From the NCBI GenBank assembly GCA_015709575.1, contig CP054190.1, positions 62,001-126,000 of the forward strand: DNA of 64,000 nt, in the 5' to 3' direction. Shown piece after piece: positions 54,125-62,888 of the stretch. Both the position numbers and the translations under genes were made by a program. This DNA is from Planctomycetia bacterium (GTDB lineage Bacteria > Planctomycetota > Phycisphaerae > UBA1845 > Fen-1342). The notes under the pieces were generated by a model. That model was given only the letters and a program-made list of their open reading frames with translations. It did no database searches and was not told where the DNA came from. The stretch's first letter is position 1, and each line of letters opens with the position of its first letter.

Positions 54125-54669
54125 TGGATCACAGTCCTTTCAGGGTGCCGACGACGGCAAACTGCCCGCCGAATCCGCTTTTGCAGAACGACACCCGGAC
54201 ATTCCCTCTGCAATCCCGATTCCACCCGGCGACAATTCGCAATACCAGCTATCACATGGTTTTATGGTGCGTCTCGGCGCTGCCGACCGGCACGATTCCC
54301 CTGCCCAGTCGTCACCCGCCCTGCCGAAACGGCAGTCGCCAGTCCACCCCCGTGGGCGGCCACGCCCGGCCGTCCGTCGCCCGGCTCCACCCGGCCGCCG
54401 CCCCTCAACCCGGCGGGCCACTGACAATCGCGCCGAGAATCCCCTTCCCAAGCGCCCGCCGGCGCCGGGCGATCCCGCGCTGGAACCACCAGCCGACCGC
54501 GCTGGAGCTTCCCCCCCGGCGCCGCGCGACCCCGCCCTCGCAACCACCCACCGACCTTGCCAGAGTTTCCCCCGGCCTCCCCGCGCCCCGTCGCCCGCCC
54601 TCTGCCCCTTGCCCCAACGCCGTGTCCGGTCTCCCAACCACGCGCCCCCCATGCCCCGCCCCGCCTCCC

Positions 54670-54709
54670 GACCCAGCGCCTCGTCGCCCGACCCAGCGCC
54701 TCGTCGCCC
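54670..54709. repeat. 20-bp direct repeat, two copies
   Basis: GACCCAGCGCCTCGTCGCCC occurs at 54670-54689 and again at 54690-54709 with no difference and no gap. It is inside the C-rich tract upstream of secG. Confidence 0.9.
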
Positions 54710-54738
54710 GCCCTCCGTCACGCGGCGGACCGCCGCCC

Positions 54739-54767
54739 TACTCACGCGGGGCGGACGCTGGTATAAT
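54739..54767 (+). promoter_or_regulatory. secG promoter candidate
   Basis: A perfect TATAAT at 54762-54767 is preceded by TGG, making an extended -10. The -35 (TACTCA, 54739-54744, 17-nt spacer) matches only three of six. The leader to the ATG at 54872 would be about 97 nt. Confidence 0.55.
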
Positions 54768-54871
54768 TGCCGGTCTTTCGATTCGCGCGGGCGTATCCAG
54801 CCCCCGCCTGAACCCGCGACCGGTTGCGTCGCCGGCGGCGAGGAAGTGCGTATCCGCAGAAGGATGGTCTG

Positions 54872-55504
54872 ATGATTCTCGGCTACTACCTGCAAATCAT
54901 CCTCGGCTTTGTCTTCGCCATGTTCTGCCTGCTGCTGATGCTCGTCATCCTGCTGCAGCGCGGCAAGGGCGTCGGCCTGGCCGGCGCGTTCGGCTCCGGC
55001 GGTGCGGCCGGCGGCGCGTTCGGAGCGAAGACCGGCGACGTACTGACCTGGGTCACCATCGTCGGCGCCGGCATCTTTCTGCTGATGGGCATCTCGTTGA
55101 ACTACGTCTTCGTGCCGATGGGAACCCCGCCTGCTCAACCCGCGATATCCGCGCCGGGCGGCGCACCGGCCGGAGCGCCGGACACCCCCCCGGCCAGCAC
55201 GATGATGCGGATCGACCCGGCGACCGGCGAGATTCTGGAGACGATTCCCGGCGGCTCAATCCCCATGCCGCCGCCCACTCCCGCACCCGCTCCGCCAACC
55301 CCCGCGCCGGCCCCTGTTTCCCCGGCTCCCGCTGACCCCGCGCCCCCCGCCGATTCCGGCACTGCACCGGCCGCGCCTTCCGATGCCGTACCCGCCGGGG
55401 GCGCACCGGCAACACCCGCGGGCGATGCTCCGGCAACGCCTTCGGCCGATGCACCGACCGCGCCTTCGGGTGCCGCACCAACCGCGCCCGGCGACACACC
55501 ATAA
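54872..55504 (+). CDS. secG: Preprotein translocase subunit SecG with long Pro/Ala tail
   Basis: A 210-residue SecG. The first 83 residues are a normal SecG: two helices (about 5-28 and 52-74) separated by LLQRGKGVGLAGAFGSGGAAGGAFGAKTGD in part, the conserved Gly-rich loop that includes GAFG twice. SecG assists SecYE/SecA in export. From about residue 84 to the end there is a 125-residue Pro/Ala/Thr-rich low-complexity tail, unusual for a protein normally 75-110 residues long. Both ends of SecG face the periplasmic side in the usual topology, so the tail would lie outside. AAGGA lies 7 nt before the ATG. Confidence 0.9.
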   Translation: MILGYYLQIILGFVFAMFCLLLMLVILLQRGKGVGLAGAFGSGGAAGGAFGAKTGDVLTWVTIVGAGIFLLMGISLNYVFVPMGTPPAQPAISAPGGAPAGAPDTPPASTMMRIDPATGEILETIPGGSIPMPPPTPAPAPPTPAPAPVSPAPADPAPPADSGTAPAAPSDAVPAGGAPATPAGDAPATPSADAPTAPSGAAPTAPGDTP

Positions 55505-55968
55505 TCGCTACCGCGACCCGCACGCGATGACGACGCAAACCCGACGAATGCGCCGACCGCGCCCGACACCGCCCCGAAGGGGCGCTGGGGTGTAGCCACG
55601 GGTGGAGCGTGTGCGCGGCGCAGCCCGCACACGCGGAACCCGTGGATAACGAATGCGTTTCTCGATCCTGCCCCGGAGGGGCAGAGGGGGCAACCGACGA
55701 CGCGACGATGCGCGTTAGCGTCCGCGACACCGGCGGGCCGCCCGCACCGACGGTTGCAAGACGGCGCGCTGTGCCCGGCGGTGGAGAAGCACGCGAAGAT
55801 CAGGGCCCGCGATCGGAGGTGTGCGCGGCGTCGGTCGCCGACGATCCTCCCGCCCCGCCAACCGCCGGAAAGCCCGCGTACGACCGTATACTCCCCGCGA
55901 AGCGGCAGCCCGCCGCGGCGGTCGTGGCGGCTGATGCAGCGCGCCCGGCCGAGGTTCGCACGAAGCCC
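55505..55968. other. Intergenic region, 464 nt, no gene seen
   Basis: Frames here are Arg/Ala/Pro-rich and lack family features. The region contains the palindromic element described at 55571-55683. The ATG of the next gene (55969) has only a distant GAGG. Confidence 0.5.
55571..55683. repeat. Composite palindromic (REP-like) element
   Basis: Three palindromes in order: GCCCC-GAA-GGGGC (55571-55583); a 50-nt hairpin (55596-55645) with arms CCACGGGT/ACCCGTGG, symmetric GGA internal loops, inner arms GCGTGTGCG/CGCACACGC and a 10-nt loop; then TGCCCC-GGA-GGGGCA (55669-55683). All stems are perfect. This is the look of a REP/BIME-type structured repeat. Confidence 0.75.
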
Positions 55969-56565
55969 ATGCTTTTCCGCACCATTCATCGCCGCGTCGC
56001 GCTGATCCTTTTCCCGCTGCTGGCGGTGTCGACGCTCACCGGCCTGACGTACCGCATCGGCCGCAACTGGTTCCAGATGTCCGACGAGACCGGCAAGCTG
56101 GTCCGCTCCATCCACGAGGGCGCCTATCTGGGCGCGGCGATCGCGCCGGGCTATGTGCTGCTGACCGGTGGGGGACTGCTGCTGTTGATCGCCAGCGGCG
56201 TAACAATGTGGCGGCGGAGCGACCTGTTCGGCACGAAGGCGAGCGCCGGGGCGGGTGCGTCAAGATCACACCCGCCCCGCAGGACGGTACGCTGGTTCCA
56301 CCGCGTCGCGTCGCTGGTCCTCGTGCTTCCACTGGCTGTGACCGCGCTCAGCGGCATCGGGTACCGGCTGACACAATCGTGGCTCGGCTGGCCCAAGGCG
56401 CGGGCCCAATGGCTGATGGATATTCACCAGGGGACGCTGCTGCTGGGCAAGGACTATCGCCTGTACTACGTGCTGGTGATCGGCGTGGGGCTGCTGGTGA
56501 TGCTCGCGACGGGTGCCCGGCTGCTGAAGCTCTTTCGATTCCGAGGCACTGGCAAGGCCGCGTAG
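55969..56565 (+). CDS. PepSY-associated TM-like membrane protein with internal duplication
   Basis: A 198-residue protein with four helices in two similar halves. Half 1 (about 1-82) has TIHRRVALILFPLLAVSTLTGLTYRIGRNWF then SIHEGAYLG; half 2 (about 108-190) has WFHRVASLVLVLPLAVTALSGIGYRL then DIHQGTLLLG. The repeated HR near the first helix and IHxG before the second are typical of PepSY-associated membrane helices, and the paired His could bind haem, as in related iron-reductase-like proteins. The function is not established. The ATG at 55969 is chosen because the longer frame upstream is low-complexity. Confidence 0.75.
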   Translation: MLFRTIHRRVALILFPLLAVSTLTGLTYRIGRNWFQMSDETGKLVRSIHEGAYLGAAIAPGYVLLTGGGLLLLIASGVTMWRRSDLFGTKASAGAGASRSHPPRRTVRWFHRVASLVLVLPLAVTALSGIGYRLTQSWLGWPKARAQWLMDIHQGTLLLGKDYRLYYVLVIGVGLLVMLATGARLLKLFRFRGTGKAA

Positions 56566-56873
56566 CCGGTTGGGTCGGCGATCAACACAGGATGCACGGG
56601 AGCGCCGGAGGCGCGTGCGACGCTGACGCGCGGGGGGCGCGCTTCATCCTCGCGCTGAAGACGCGATACGTCGCGCCGAGCGCCGACGTCGAGCCGTGAC
56701 CGCCGCGGCAGGGCGGCGGGGGTTCACTGGGGGCAGTGCCGATGTGGCGCACGCCGCCGCACAGCAGCGCGCCGGGGCGGCACACCGGAACAAGAACGCG
56801 CCCCACGCCGCATCAACCCCCATCTGAACTGGGGCCTTCCCCCCCTGCGAACAAAAGCCGACAATGCCCCGCC
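56566..56873. other. Intergenic region, 308 nt, no gene seen
   Basis: It lies between the PepSY-like gene and ruvB. Only the probable ruvB promoter at its right end is supported. Confidence 0.45.
56837..56865 (+). promoter_or_regulatory. Candidate leaderless promoter of ruvB
   Basis: TTCCCC (56837-56842), 17 nt, GACAAT (56860-56865), then 8 nt to the ATG at 56874. Spacing is the same as at maf and the glycosyltransferase gene. No Shine-Dalgarno is present. Confidence 0.4.
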
Positions 56874-57914
56874 ATGGCGATCGACCGCGTCTTCTCGCAG
56901 CCCGTCCCCGATGAAGACGGCTTCATGCTCTCGCTCCGCCCGCGCTCGCTCGACGAATACGTCGGCCAGCCCGCCCTGCGCGAGCAGTTGCTGATCTCGC
57001 TCGAGGCCGCCCGCCAGCGCCGCGAGCCGCTCGACCACCTGCTGCTCGACGGCCCGCCCGGCCTCGGAAAAACCACCCTCGCCCACATCATCGCCCACGA
57101 GATGAACGCCACCATCCGCGTCACCAGCGGCCCGGCCGTCGGCCGCCAGGGCGACGTCATGGCCCTGCTCACGCAGATGGAAACCGGCGACATCCTCTTC
57201 ATCGACGAGATCCACCGCCTCAGCCCGGTCGTCGAGGAGTTCCTCTACCCCGCCATCGAGGACTTCCGCGTCGATTTCACCCCCGAAAGCGGCATCGGCG
57301 GCCGCACCGTCAACTTCGCCCTGCCGCGCTTCACGCTCATCGGCGCCACCACCCGCGCCGGCATGCTCTCCGCCCCGCTGCGCGGCCGCTTCGGCCAGGT
57401 GCTGCACCTGCGCTTCTACCCCGCCGAAGAGCTGATGCTGATCGCCGAGCGCTCCGCCGCCCGGCTGCGCGTCAGCGCCGACGCCGACGCCCTCCAGTGC
57501 CTCGCGCAGCGCTCGCGCGGCACACCGAGAATCGTCAACCGCCTGCTGCGCCGCGTGCGCGACTACGCCCAGGTCCGCGGCGACGGCCGCCTGACCGCCC
57601 GCATCGTGGACGCCGCACTCGACATCCTGCAGATCGACGCGCTCGGGCTGGATGTGCTCGACCGCGAATACCTGCACGTGCTGATCCGCCATTACGACGG
57701 CGGCCCGGCCGGCATCGAGGCCATCGCCGCCGCCATGGGCCACGAGCGCGACACGCTCGAGGACGTCGTCGAGCCGTTTCTCCTCCAGCGGAATTTCGTC
57801 GTCCGAACGCCGCGCGGCCGCGTCATCCGTCCTGACGCCTACGCCCATCTCGGCCTCGCACCGCCGCCGCGCGCCACAGCCGAACCCGCCCCGCCCGGCC
57901 TGTTCGAGGTCTGA
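56874..57914 (+). CDS. ruvB: Holliday junction branch migration ATPase RuvB
   Basis: A 346-residue AAA+ motor that drives branch migration with RuvA. It has LRPRSLDEYVGQ, Walker A DGPPGLGKTTLAHIIA, Walker B ILFIDEIHRLSPVVEE, the RuvA-contacting hairpin region DFTPESGIGGRTVNFALPRF, sensor 1 IGATTRAGMLSAPLRGRFG, and a winged helix ending HYDGGPAGIEAIAAAMG and PRGRVI. Length is normal. The start at 56874 removes an upstream Pro/Arg tract. ruvA and ruvC are not adjacent. Confidence 0.97.
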   Translation: MAIDRVFSQPVPDEDGFMLSLRPRSLDEYVGQPALREQLLISLEAARQRREPLDHLLLDGPPGLGKTTLAHIIAHEMNATIRVTSGPAVGRQGDVMALLTQMETGDILFIDEIHRLSPVVEEFLYPAIEDFRVDFTPESGIGGRTVNFALPRFTLIGATTRAGMLSAPLRGRFGQVLHLRFYPAEELMLIAERSAARLRVSADADALQCLAQRSRGTPRIVNRLLRRVRDYAQVRGDGRLTARIVDAALDILQIDALGLDVLDREYLHVLIRHYDGGPAGIEAIAAAMGHERDTLEDVVEPFLLQRNFVVRTPRGRVIRPDAYAHLGLAPPPRATAEPAPPGLFEV

Positions 57915-58118
57915 GCGAGGCGAGGCACCGTGGACGTGCGCCATTCGCGTGCGGCGCAGCGCACACGCGCCGACTCGATCCCCGCAACGCCGCCCACAAT
58001 TCCGCGGATACACTCCCCTGACGATATCGCGGGCGCTCGCGCCCCGCGCATCGCCGGCGACTGCGCTCGTCAACGCGGCCGACCACCACACTCATCAGCA
58101 CTCATCCGGAGTCACCCC

Positions 58119-58874
58119 GTGAATCACGCATCGCTCAACGGACGCCGTGCCCTCGTGACGGGCGCTTCCAAGGGCATCGGCGCTGCCGCGGCCCGCGGCC
58201 TGGCGGCGGCCGGCGCCGCCGTCGCCGTCAATTACGCGTCGGATCGCCGTGGCGGGGAAGCCGTGGCCGCCGACATTCAGAAAGCCGGCGGCAAGTCCGT
58301 CGCCATCCAGGCCGACGTCAGTCGCGAGGAGGACGTCCGCCGGCTCGTCGCCGAAGCGCACACCGCGCTGGGCGGGCTGGACATCGTCGTCAACAACGCC
58401 GGCGTGTACCAGTTCGCCCCGATCGAGGAAACGACCACCGAGATGATCCGGCGCATGCTCGACATCAACGTCACCGGCCTGCTGCTGGTCACGCGCGAAG
58501 CGGTCAAGCGCTTCGGCCCCGCGGGCGGATCGATCATCAACATCAGCTCTGTCGCCGCAAAGCTCGCCATGCCCGCCGGCAGCGCCTACTGCGCCACAAA
58601 GGCGGCTGTTGACGCGATCACGCGCTGCCTGGCCGCGGAGCTGGGGCCGCGCCGCATTCGCGTAAACTCCGTCAACCCGGCCATGGTCGAGACCGAGGGC
58701 GTACGGTCGGCGGGCCTGTCAGAGGGTGACATGCGTCGGCAGGTGGAGGCGCAGACGCCGCTCGGCCGCATCGGTCAGCCCGAGGACATCGTCCCCGCCA
58801 TCGTGTATTTCGCTTCGCAGGATTCGTCGTGGATCACCGGCGAATCGCTCTACATCACCGGCGGATTGCGCTGA
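58119..58874 (+). CDS. Short-chain dehydrogenase/reductase (FabG-like)
   Basis: A 251-residue classical SDR close to 3-oxoacyl-ACP reductase or glucose dehydrogenase types. It has VTGASKGIGAAAARGL, NNAGVYQFAPI, the catalytic Ser in NISSVAAK, YCATK, and the VNSVNPAMVETEG segment, ending GESLYITGGLR. The start is GTG at 58119 with GGAG 7 nt upstream. No fatty-acid genes are adjacent, so the substrate is open. A 14-nt palindrome (GCGCCGATCGGCGC, 58878-58891) follows the stop. Confidence 0.92.
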   Translation: MNHASLNGRRALVTGASKGIGAAAARGLAAAGAAVAVNYASDRRGGEAVAADIQKAGGKSVAIQADVSREEDVRRLVAEAHTALGGLDIVVNNAGVYQFAPIEETTTEMIRRMLDINVTGLLLVTREAVKRFGPAGGSIINISSVAAKLAMPAGSAYCATKAAVDAITRCLAAELGPRRIRVNSVNPAMVETEGVRSAGLSEGDMRRQVEAQTPLGRIGQPEDIVPAIVYFASQDSSWITGESLYITGGLR

Positions 58875-59243
58875 TTCGCGCCGATCGGCGCCAAGACATC
58901 ACCAAATCGCGCATTTCGAGCGAGAATGCGCACGATGCACCGCGAGCAATTGAACCGCGGCCAGGATCGCCGGCCGGCGAACTCGAAGCATGTGCGCACC
59001 GGGCCACACAAGCGAACGAGGCCGGACGGCGCCCCGCGCCGCCCGGCCTCTGCCGTACCGGGAGAACAAGCCCATCGGCTCGAACGGTACGAGTTGCTTC
59101 TGTCTGACCCTGCCCCCACCGGCGAGCACAGCCGCGGGAAGAAACGGTCAGCCGCCGGCCCGCCCCCCGGCCGGGCCGACGGCATGATCCGGAACCGGCG
59201 CGCGCGGCCGCATTCGACCCGCGCCGCCGCCGGGTGACGGTGT
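58875..59243. other. Intergenic region, 369 nt, no gene seen
   Basis: It lies between the convergent SDR and flagellin genes. It contains the palindrome just after the SDR stop and the flagellin terminator at 59138-59181. Frames present are Arg/Pro-rich without features. Confidence 0.5.
59138..59181 (-). terminator. Flagellin gene terminator
   Basis: On the minus strand GCCGTCGGCCCG pairs with CGGGCCGGCGGC (12 bp with one G-U), loop of nine, and is followed by TGACCGTTTCTTCC. It lies about 63 nt after the stop. The U-tract is modest. Confidence 0.65.
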
Positions 59244-60641
59244 TTACCGCAGCAGCGAGAGCACCTGCGAGCTCTGCTGATTCGCCAGGCCCAGCAGCGA
59301 GATCGCCGACTGGAGCAGCACGTTCTGGCGGTTGAGGTTCGCGGTCTCGGTGGCGTAGTCCACGTCACCGATCACGCTGCGGGCCGTTTCCAGGCCCTTC
59401 TTCGTGGCGCCCAGCGAATTGATCGCCGTCTGCACCTGAAACTTCTGGAACCCGCCCACGCGGCCCTGCACCTTCGCAACCTGGCTGATCGCCTCGGTCG
59501 CGATGGCCGCCGCCTGGCTCGGATTCTGCAGCACGCTGTTCGCGCCACCGCTCTTGAGCGAGGTCAGGTAGCCCGTGCCGGCCGAGCCCAGCGCCGCGCT
59601 GAACATGCCGTCCAGGCCGACCGTCACGCGCGTCGAAGAGTCCGTGCCGAGCTGGAATGTCGCTCCACCGTTCCCGATCGCGAACGACGTGGTGCCGCCG
59701 GCGGTCGTGCCGAAGGTCGACGACAGGTTGAACGACACGTTCGTGCCGCCGGAGATGTAATTGACGTTCAGACCGTCCACCGCGGCGGCCTGACCGTTGA
59801 TCGAGACGCCCGCGTCCACGCCGCGGTCCTCGGCGTTCGTGTAATTCGTGGTATCGCCGGAGATCACGGTCGCCCGGACGAACGCGCCCGAGCCGTACGC
59901 CTGGCTCGAAAGCACAAGCCCGGTGCTCGACGCAACCGCCGTCACACCCGTCTGCGCCGTGGCGTCATTAATCTGCGCCGCGACCGCCGACAGGTTCGCA
60001 CCGGCCTCGATGTTGATCACCGCCGTGCCGAGCTTGCCGCTGATCGACACCGACGTGTTCGACGCCGCCGACGTGGTGGCGTAGTTGTTGATCTGCGCCT
60101 GCTCCGCCGCGGACGTGACCGCCACCGTCAGCGATGTGCTGGTCGCGGCCGCATCACGGTTATAGACCTTCACGTCGGTGATGTTCGCCGCGTTCACGCC
60201 GCTGACGCTCACGCCCTGCGAGCCGTCCAGCAGCCGCTTGCCGTTGAACGACGTCGTGCGAATGATGCGGTCGATCGACGAGATCGCGTTGTCAATCTGC
60301 GACTGGTTCGCGGCCAGCTCATCCGCCGAGAGACCGGCCGAGTTCGCCGAGGCCTGCGCCAGCGACTGGATTTCCTTGAGCAGCCCGGACACCTGGCCCA
60401 GCGCGTTGTCCGCGACGCTCAGGATCGCATCGGTGCGCTGGTTCGAAGTGAGGGCGGCGTCGACGGAGGTGAGTTCGGTCTCGAGGCTCTTGAGCGCGAT
60501 CAGCCCGGCCGGATCGTCCGCACCGCGGTTGATCTTCGAACCTGTCGACAGGCGTGTCAGAGCCTGGCTCTGATCCGCCGACGTCCGATTCAGAATGTTC
60601 AGCAGGTTAAGTGTGTTGCCGTTGTTGACTGTCAGTGCCAC
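59244..60641 (-). CDS. Flagellin
   Basis: A 465-residue flagellin. The N-terminal D0/D1 helices are clear: NILNRTSADQSQALTRLSTG, KINRGADDPAGLIALKSLE and SNQRTDAILSVADNALG. The C-terminal D0/D1 has ETARSVIGDVDYATETANLN, QNVLLQSAISLLGLANQ and ends VLSLLR. The middle (about 140-380) is a Thr/Ser/Ala/Gly-rich variable domain. It polymerises into the filament after export through the flagellar type III system. The start is GTG at 60641 with GGAG 8 nt upstream; the longer frame would add 43 foreign residues. No flagellar neighbours are present and I could not find a sigma-28 promoter. Confidence 0.96.
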   Translation of the reverse strand: MALTVNNGNTLNLLNILNRTSADQSQALTRLSTGSKINRGADDPAGLIALKSLETELTSVDAALTSNQRTDAILSVADNALGQVSGLLKEIQSLAQASANSAGLSADELAANQSQIDNAISSIDRIIRTTSFNGKRLLDGSQGVSVSGVNAANITDVKVYNRDAAATSTSLTVAVTSAAEQAQINNYATTSAASNTSVSISGKLGTAVINIEAGANLSAVAAQINDATAQTGVTAVASSTGLVLSSQAYGSGAFVRATVISGDTTNYTNAEDRGVDAGVSINGQAAAVDGLNVNYISGGTNVSFNLSSTFGTTAGGTTSFAIGNGGATFQLGTDSSTRVTVGLDGMFSAALGSAGTGYLTSLKSGGANSVLQNPSQAAAIATEAISQVAKVQGRVGGFQKFQVQTAINSLGATKKGLETARSVIGDVDYATETANLNRQNVLLQSAISLLGLANQQSSQVLSLLR

Positions 60642-60836
60642 TGGCTGTTCTCCCGGTTGCAGGTCTATGGTCGCAACTGGTGAGAACTCTGCGAAACGCG
60701 AATTGGCCACGGCAAATTCGCACCGGGCCGGAACCGGTTTTTTCTGTGACCGATTTTTCCCCCGGCACACCCGTCCGGCAATGCACGCCGCCGCCTCGCG
60801 CGCCGCGGGCTGTGATCGGACGCGCCGCGCTCGCGC

Positions 60837-62243
60837 CTATGCGCCCGCCGCCGGTGCGCGCTCATCACGCTCCAGCCGGATGAACGCGATCAGCGCCCAC
60901 ACCCCCAACCCGATCGCCGGCGCCAGGCTCCACCAGCCCATCAGCCCCAGCAGCGTCCACGCCACGAACGGCATCATCACACCCCGCACCCCCGTCAGTG
61001 CCACGTGAATCCCCATATACATCTCTGCGCGGTGGCCGGAGGAGAAGTGCAAGTGTCCGAGATTCCATGCGATTGATCCGCCCCCCTGCCCCAGCCCCGC
61101 CCCGATTCGCGCCAGCACCAACAGTCCGATACCTCCCGCCAGCGCCGCAAAGCCGGGGTGCTCGACCACCGCCACCCACGAGCTGACCCGCCAGTCCAGA
61201 CCGCGCCACGCGTCGCTCTGCACCAGTGATTGCGACGAGGACGAGGCGCACAGCAACACCGCCCCGGCCGTGACCACAAACGTCACCAGCCACATCGCAC
61301 TGTTGATCACGCGGAAACGCAGCACGCTGACGCGGTCAAAGTAATGCGCAAACGGCGTGATCGACACCAGCGTGATCAGCCGCGGGATCACGTCCAGCAT
61401 CAGGTTCGCCGTGAAGTACCCGAATCCGAGCTGCGTCGAGATGAACAGGATCACCAGCGGATCCAGGAAGAACGCCGCCGAGCCGAGCAGGTACTGCGCC
61501 GAGCAGTAGCGCGCGAAGCGCCGATCCGTCCGCAGGATGCCCCACGCCTCGCGCAGCGCAGCGCGCATGCCCGCCGGCGGCGGCTCATCCACCGCGCCCG
61601 CCGCCGCGCCGATCTCGACGGCGGCCGGACTGCGCCGCAGCGGCAGCAGCGAGAGCGCGCCGACCAGCGCCGTCATCGGATACACGAACCGGTAAAAGTC
61701 CGCCGAGGCGTCGAACAGCAGCGCCGCCGACGCTCCCGCCAGCAGCCCCATGAAGAACCGCAGCGTCTGCAAGCGCCCCGCGATGCGCGCCCGGTGCGAT
61801 TGCGGATAGTGCCTCTGCCAGAGCGTCGTGCGGATCGTCACCAGCCCCGCCACGAACACGCGGCACAGCGCCATCTGCCCCGCGAACACCCATCCCGCCC
61901 AGTCGCCCGCGCCCGCCGGCGTCACCGCGATCGACGCCAGCAGCACGCACGCCATCGCCGCATACAGCACAAACGTCGGCAGCCTCGGCCGCCCGCGCGA
62001 CCAGGCGCTCAGCAGCAGCGCCAGGATGTTCGCCACCATCGGCGTCGCATACACCATGCTCGTCAGCAGCGGCGTCGCGCCAAACGTCTTGATCGCCACA
62101 ATGTTGGCCGTATTCCCCTCGACGATGCCGGCGAAGATCCCCCACCCCACCAGGTGCCGGAATTCCGGCGCGTAATGCGCGCGAACCCCCTGCGGAAGAT
62201 CATCGCGTCGCAGAAAGGCCAGCGGGGAGAACGAGCCGCGCAT
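60837..62243 (-). CDS. MFS transporter
   Basis: A 468-residue polytopic protein with about twelve helices. The N-half contains GIFAGIVEGNTANIVAIKTFGATPLLTSMVYATPM, an atypical first pair of helices, and SHRARIAGRLQTLRFFMGLLAGASAALL; the C-half follows a charged central loop (VEIGAAAGAVDEPPPAGMRAALREAWGILRTDRR in part). Its substrate is unknown. The ATG at 62243 has a TACAAT -10-like box (62267-62272, minus strand) 23 nt upstream. It is on the same strand as the cyclo-ligase gene with a 63-nt spacer. Confidence 0.85.
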   Translation of the reverse strand: MRGSFSPLAFLRRDDLPQGVRAHYAPEFRHLVGWGIFAGIVEGNTANIVAIKTFGATPLLTSMVYATPMVANILALLLSAWSRGRPRLPTFVLYAAMACVLLASIAVTPAGAGDWAGWVFAGQMALCRVFVAGLVTIRTTLWQRHYPQSHRARIAGRLQTLRFFMGLLAGASAALLFDASADFYRFVYPMTALVGALSLLPLRRSPAAVEIGAAAGAVDEPPPAGMRAALREAWGILRTDRRFARYCSAQYLLGSAAFFLDPLVILFISTQLGFGYFTANLMLDVIPRLITLVSITPFAHYFDRVSVLRFRVINSAMWLVTFVVTAGAVLLCASSSSQSLVQSDAWRGLDWRVSSWVAVVEHPGFAALAGGIGLLVLARIGAGLGQGGGSIAWNLGHLHFSSGHRAEMYMGIHVALTGVRGVMMPFVAWTLLGLMGWWSLAPAIGLGVWALIAFIRLERDERAPAAGA

Positions 62244-62306
62244 GAATCGCCAGCGCTAAAAGCCGGATTGTACCGGCCACGACCGCCGGCACCGGCATTC
62301 GCCGCG

Positions 62307-62882
62307 TCACGACCGCCCGAATCGCAGCACGCGTTGCTCTGTTACGAGCATGTCCATCCGCGCATCATGCGGCTCGGCCGGCACGCGCTCCGCCAGTTGC
62401 ACTTCAAATGCAAAGCCGCAGCGCACCGCCCGCAACCTCGGATCGGCGAAGAAGCGGTCATAGAACCCCGCCCCGCGCCCCAGCCGGCCCCCGAGCGTGT
62501 CAAACGTCACTCCCGGCGCCAGGACGAAATCAATCTCCGCCGGGTCGATCCCCTCCCCAACCCGCGGCTCGCGCAGACCGTGCCGCCCCGGCGGACCGAC
62601 ATCCACCCCGATCGACCGTATCTCGACCGCCGCCAGCGCCCGCGAGCCCCAATCCGCGCGCGGCACGCACACCCGCCGCCCGTCCGCCAGCGCCGCCGCG
62701 ATGACGCCATCCGCGTCCATCTCGTCCGGCAGCGCCAGGTAGGCCAGCACCACCCGCGCAGCGCGAAACTCCGGCTCTCCCGCCAGCCGTGCGGCGCTCG
62801 CCGCGCTCGCGGCTCGCCGCTCCTCGCGCGACAGCAAGTCCACCCGCCGCCGCGCCGCCGATCGCAGCTCAGGTTTGGTCAT
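62307..62882 (-). CDS. 5-formyltetrahydrofolate cyclo-ligase
   Basis: A 191-residue enzyme that converts 5-formyl-THF to 5,10-methenyl-THF with ATP, salvaging folate. The N-terminus has the KPELRSAARRRVDLLSREER helix; the ATP/folate site is the C-terminal LAPGVTFDTLGGRLGRGAGFYDRFF, the family signature GxxFDxxGxRLGxGxGxYDR. The end, EPHDARMDMLVTEQRVL, is also typical. It starts 6 nt after the histidine kinase gene's stop and is probably cotranscribed with it. Confidence 0.94.
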   Translation of the reverse strand: MTKPELRSAARRRVDLLSREERRAASAASAARLAGEPEFRAARVVLAYLALPDEMDADGVIAAALADGRRVCVPRADWGSRALAAVEIRSIGVDVGPPGRHGLREPRVGEGIDPAEIDFVLAPGVTFDTLGGRLGRGAGFYDRFFADPRLRAVRCGFAFEVQLAERVPAEPHDARMDMLVTEQRVLRFGRS

Positions 62883-62888
62883 GGTCGC

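Larger units (their letters stand above)
54125..54871. other. Intergenic region between dnaK and secG, 747 nt, no gene seen
   Basis: The stretch from about 54310 to 54720 is extremely C-rich on the plus strand, with Pro/Arg/Ala-coding frames in several phases but no domain or start signal. It holds a 20-bp tandem repeat (54670-54709) and the secG promoter. The dnaK leader occupies the left end; no operator was recognised there. Confidence 0.5.

Noticed and set aside
54125..54300. A CIRCE or other heat-shock operator before dnaK
   Set aside because: I looked for the TTAGCACTC/GAGTGCTAA inverted repeat and found none; no other convincing operator was seen.
54140..55138. A 332-codon minus-strand frame across the C-rich tract and secG
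   Set aside because: It is Gly/Arg-rich, lacks a Shine-Dalgarno or domain, and overlaps the SecG core.
56724..58091. A 455-codon frame antisense to ruvB
   Set aside because: It reads Glu/Gly/Val-rich low-complexity protein with no family and is fully covered by ruvB.
58926..59237. A 103-codon frame between the SDR and flagellin genes
   Set aside because: Arg/Pro/Gly-rich, no homology features, and it overlaps the flagellin terminator.
60642..60836. A sigma-28 promoter for the flagellin gene
   Set aside because: No TAAA followed after about 15 nt by GCCGATAA-like sequence is present on the minus strand.
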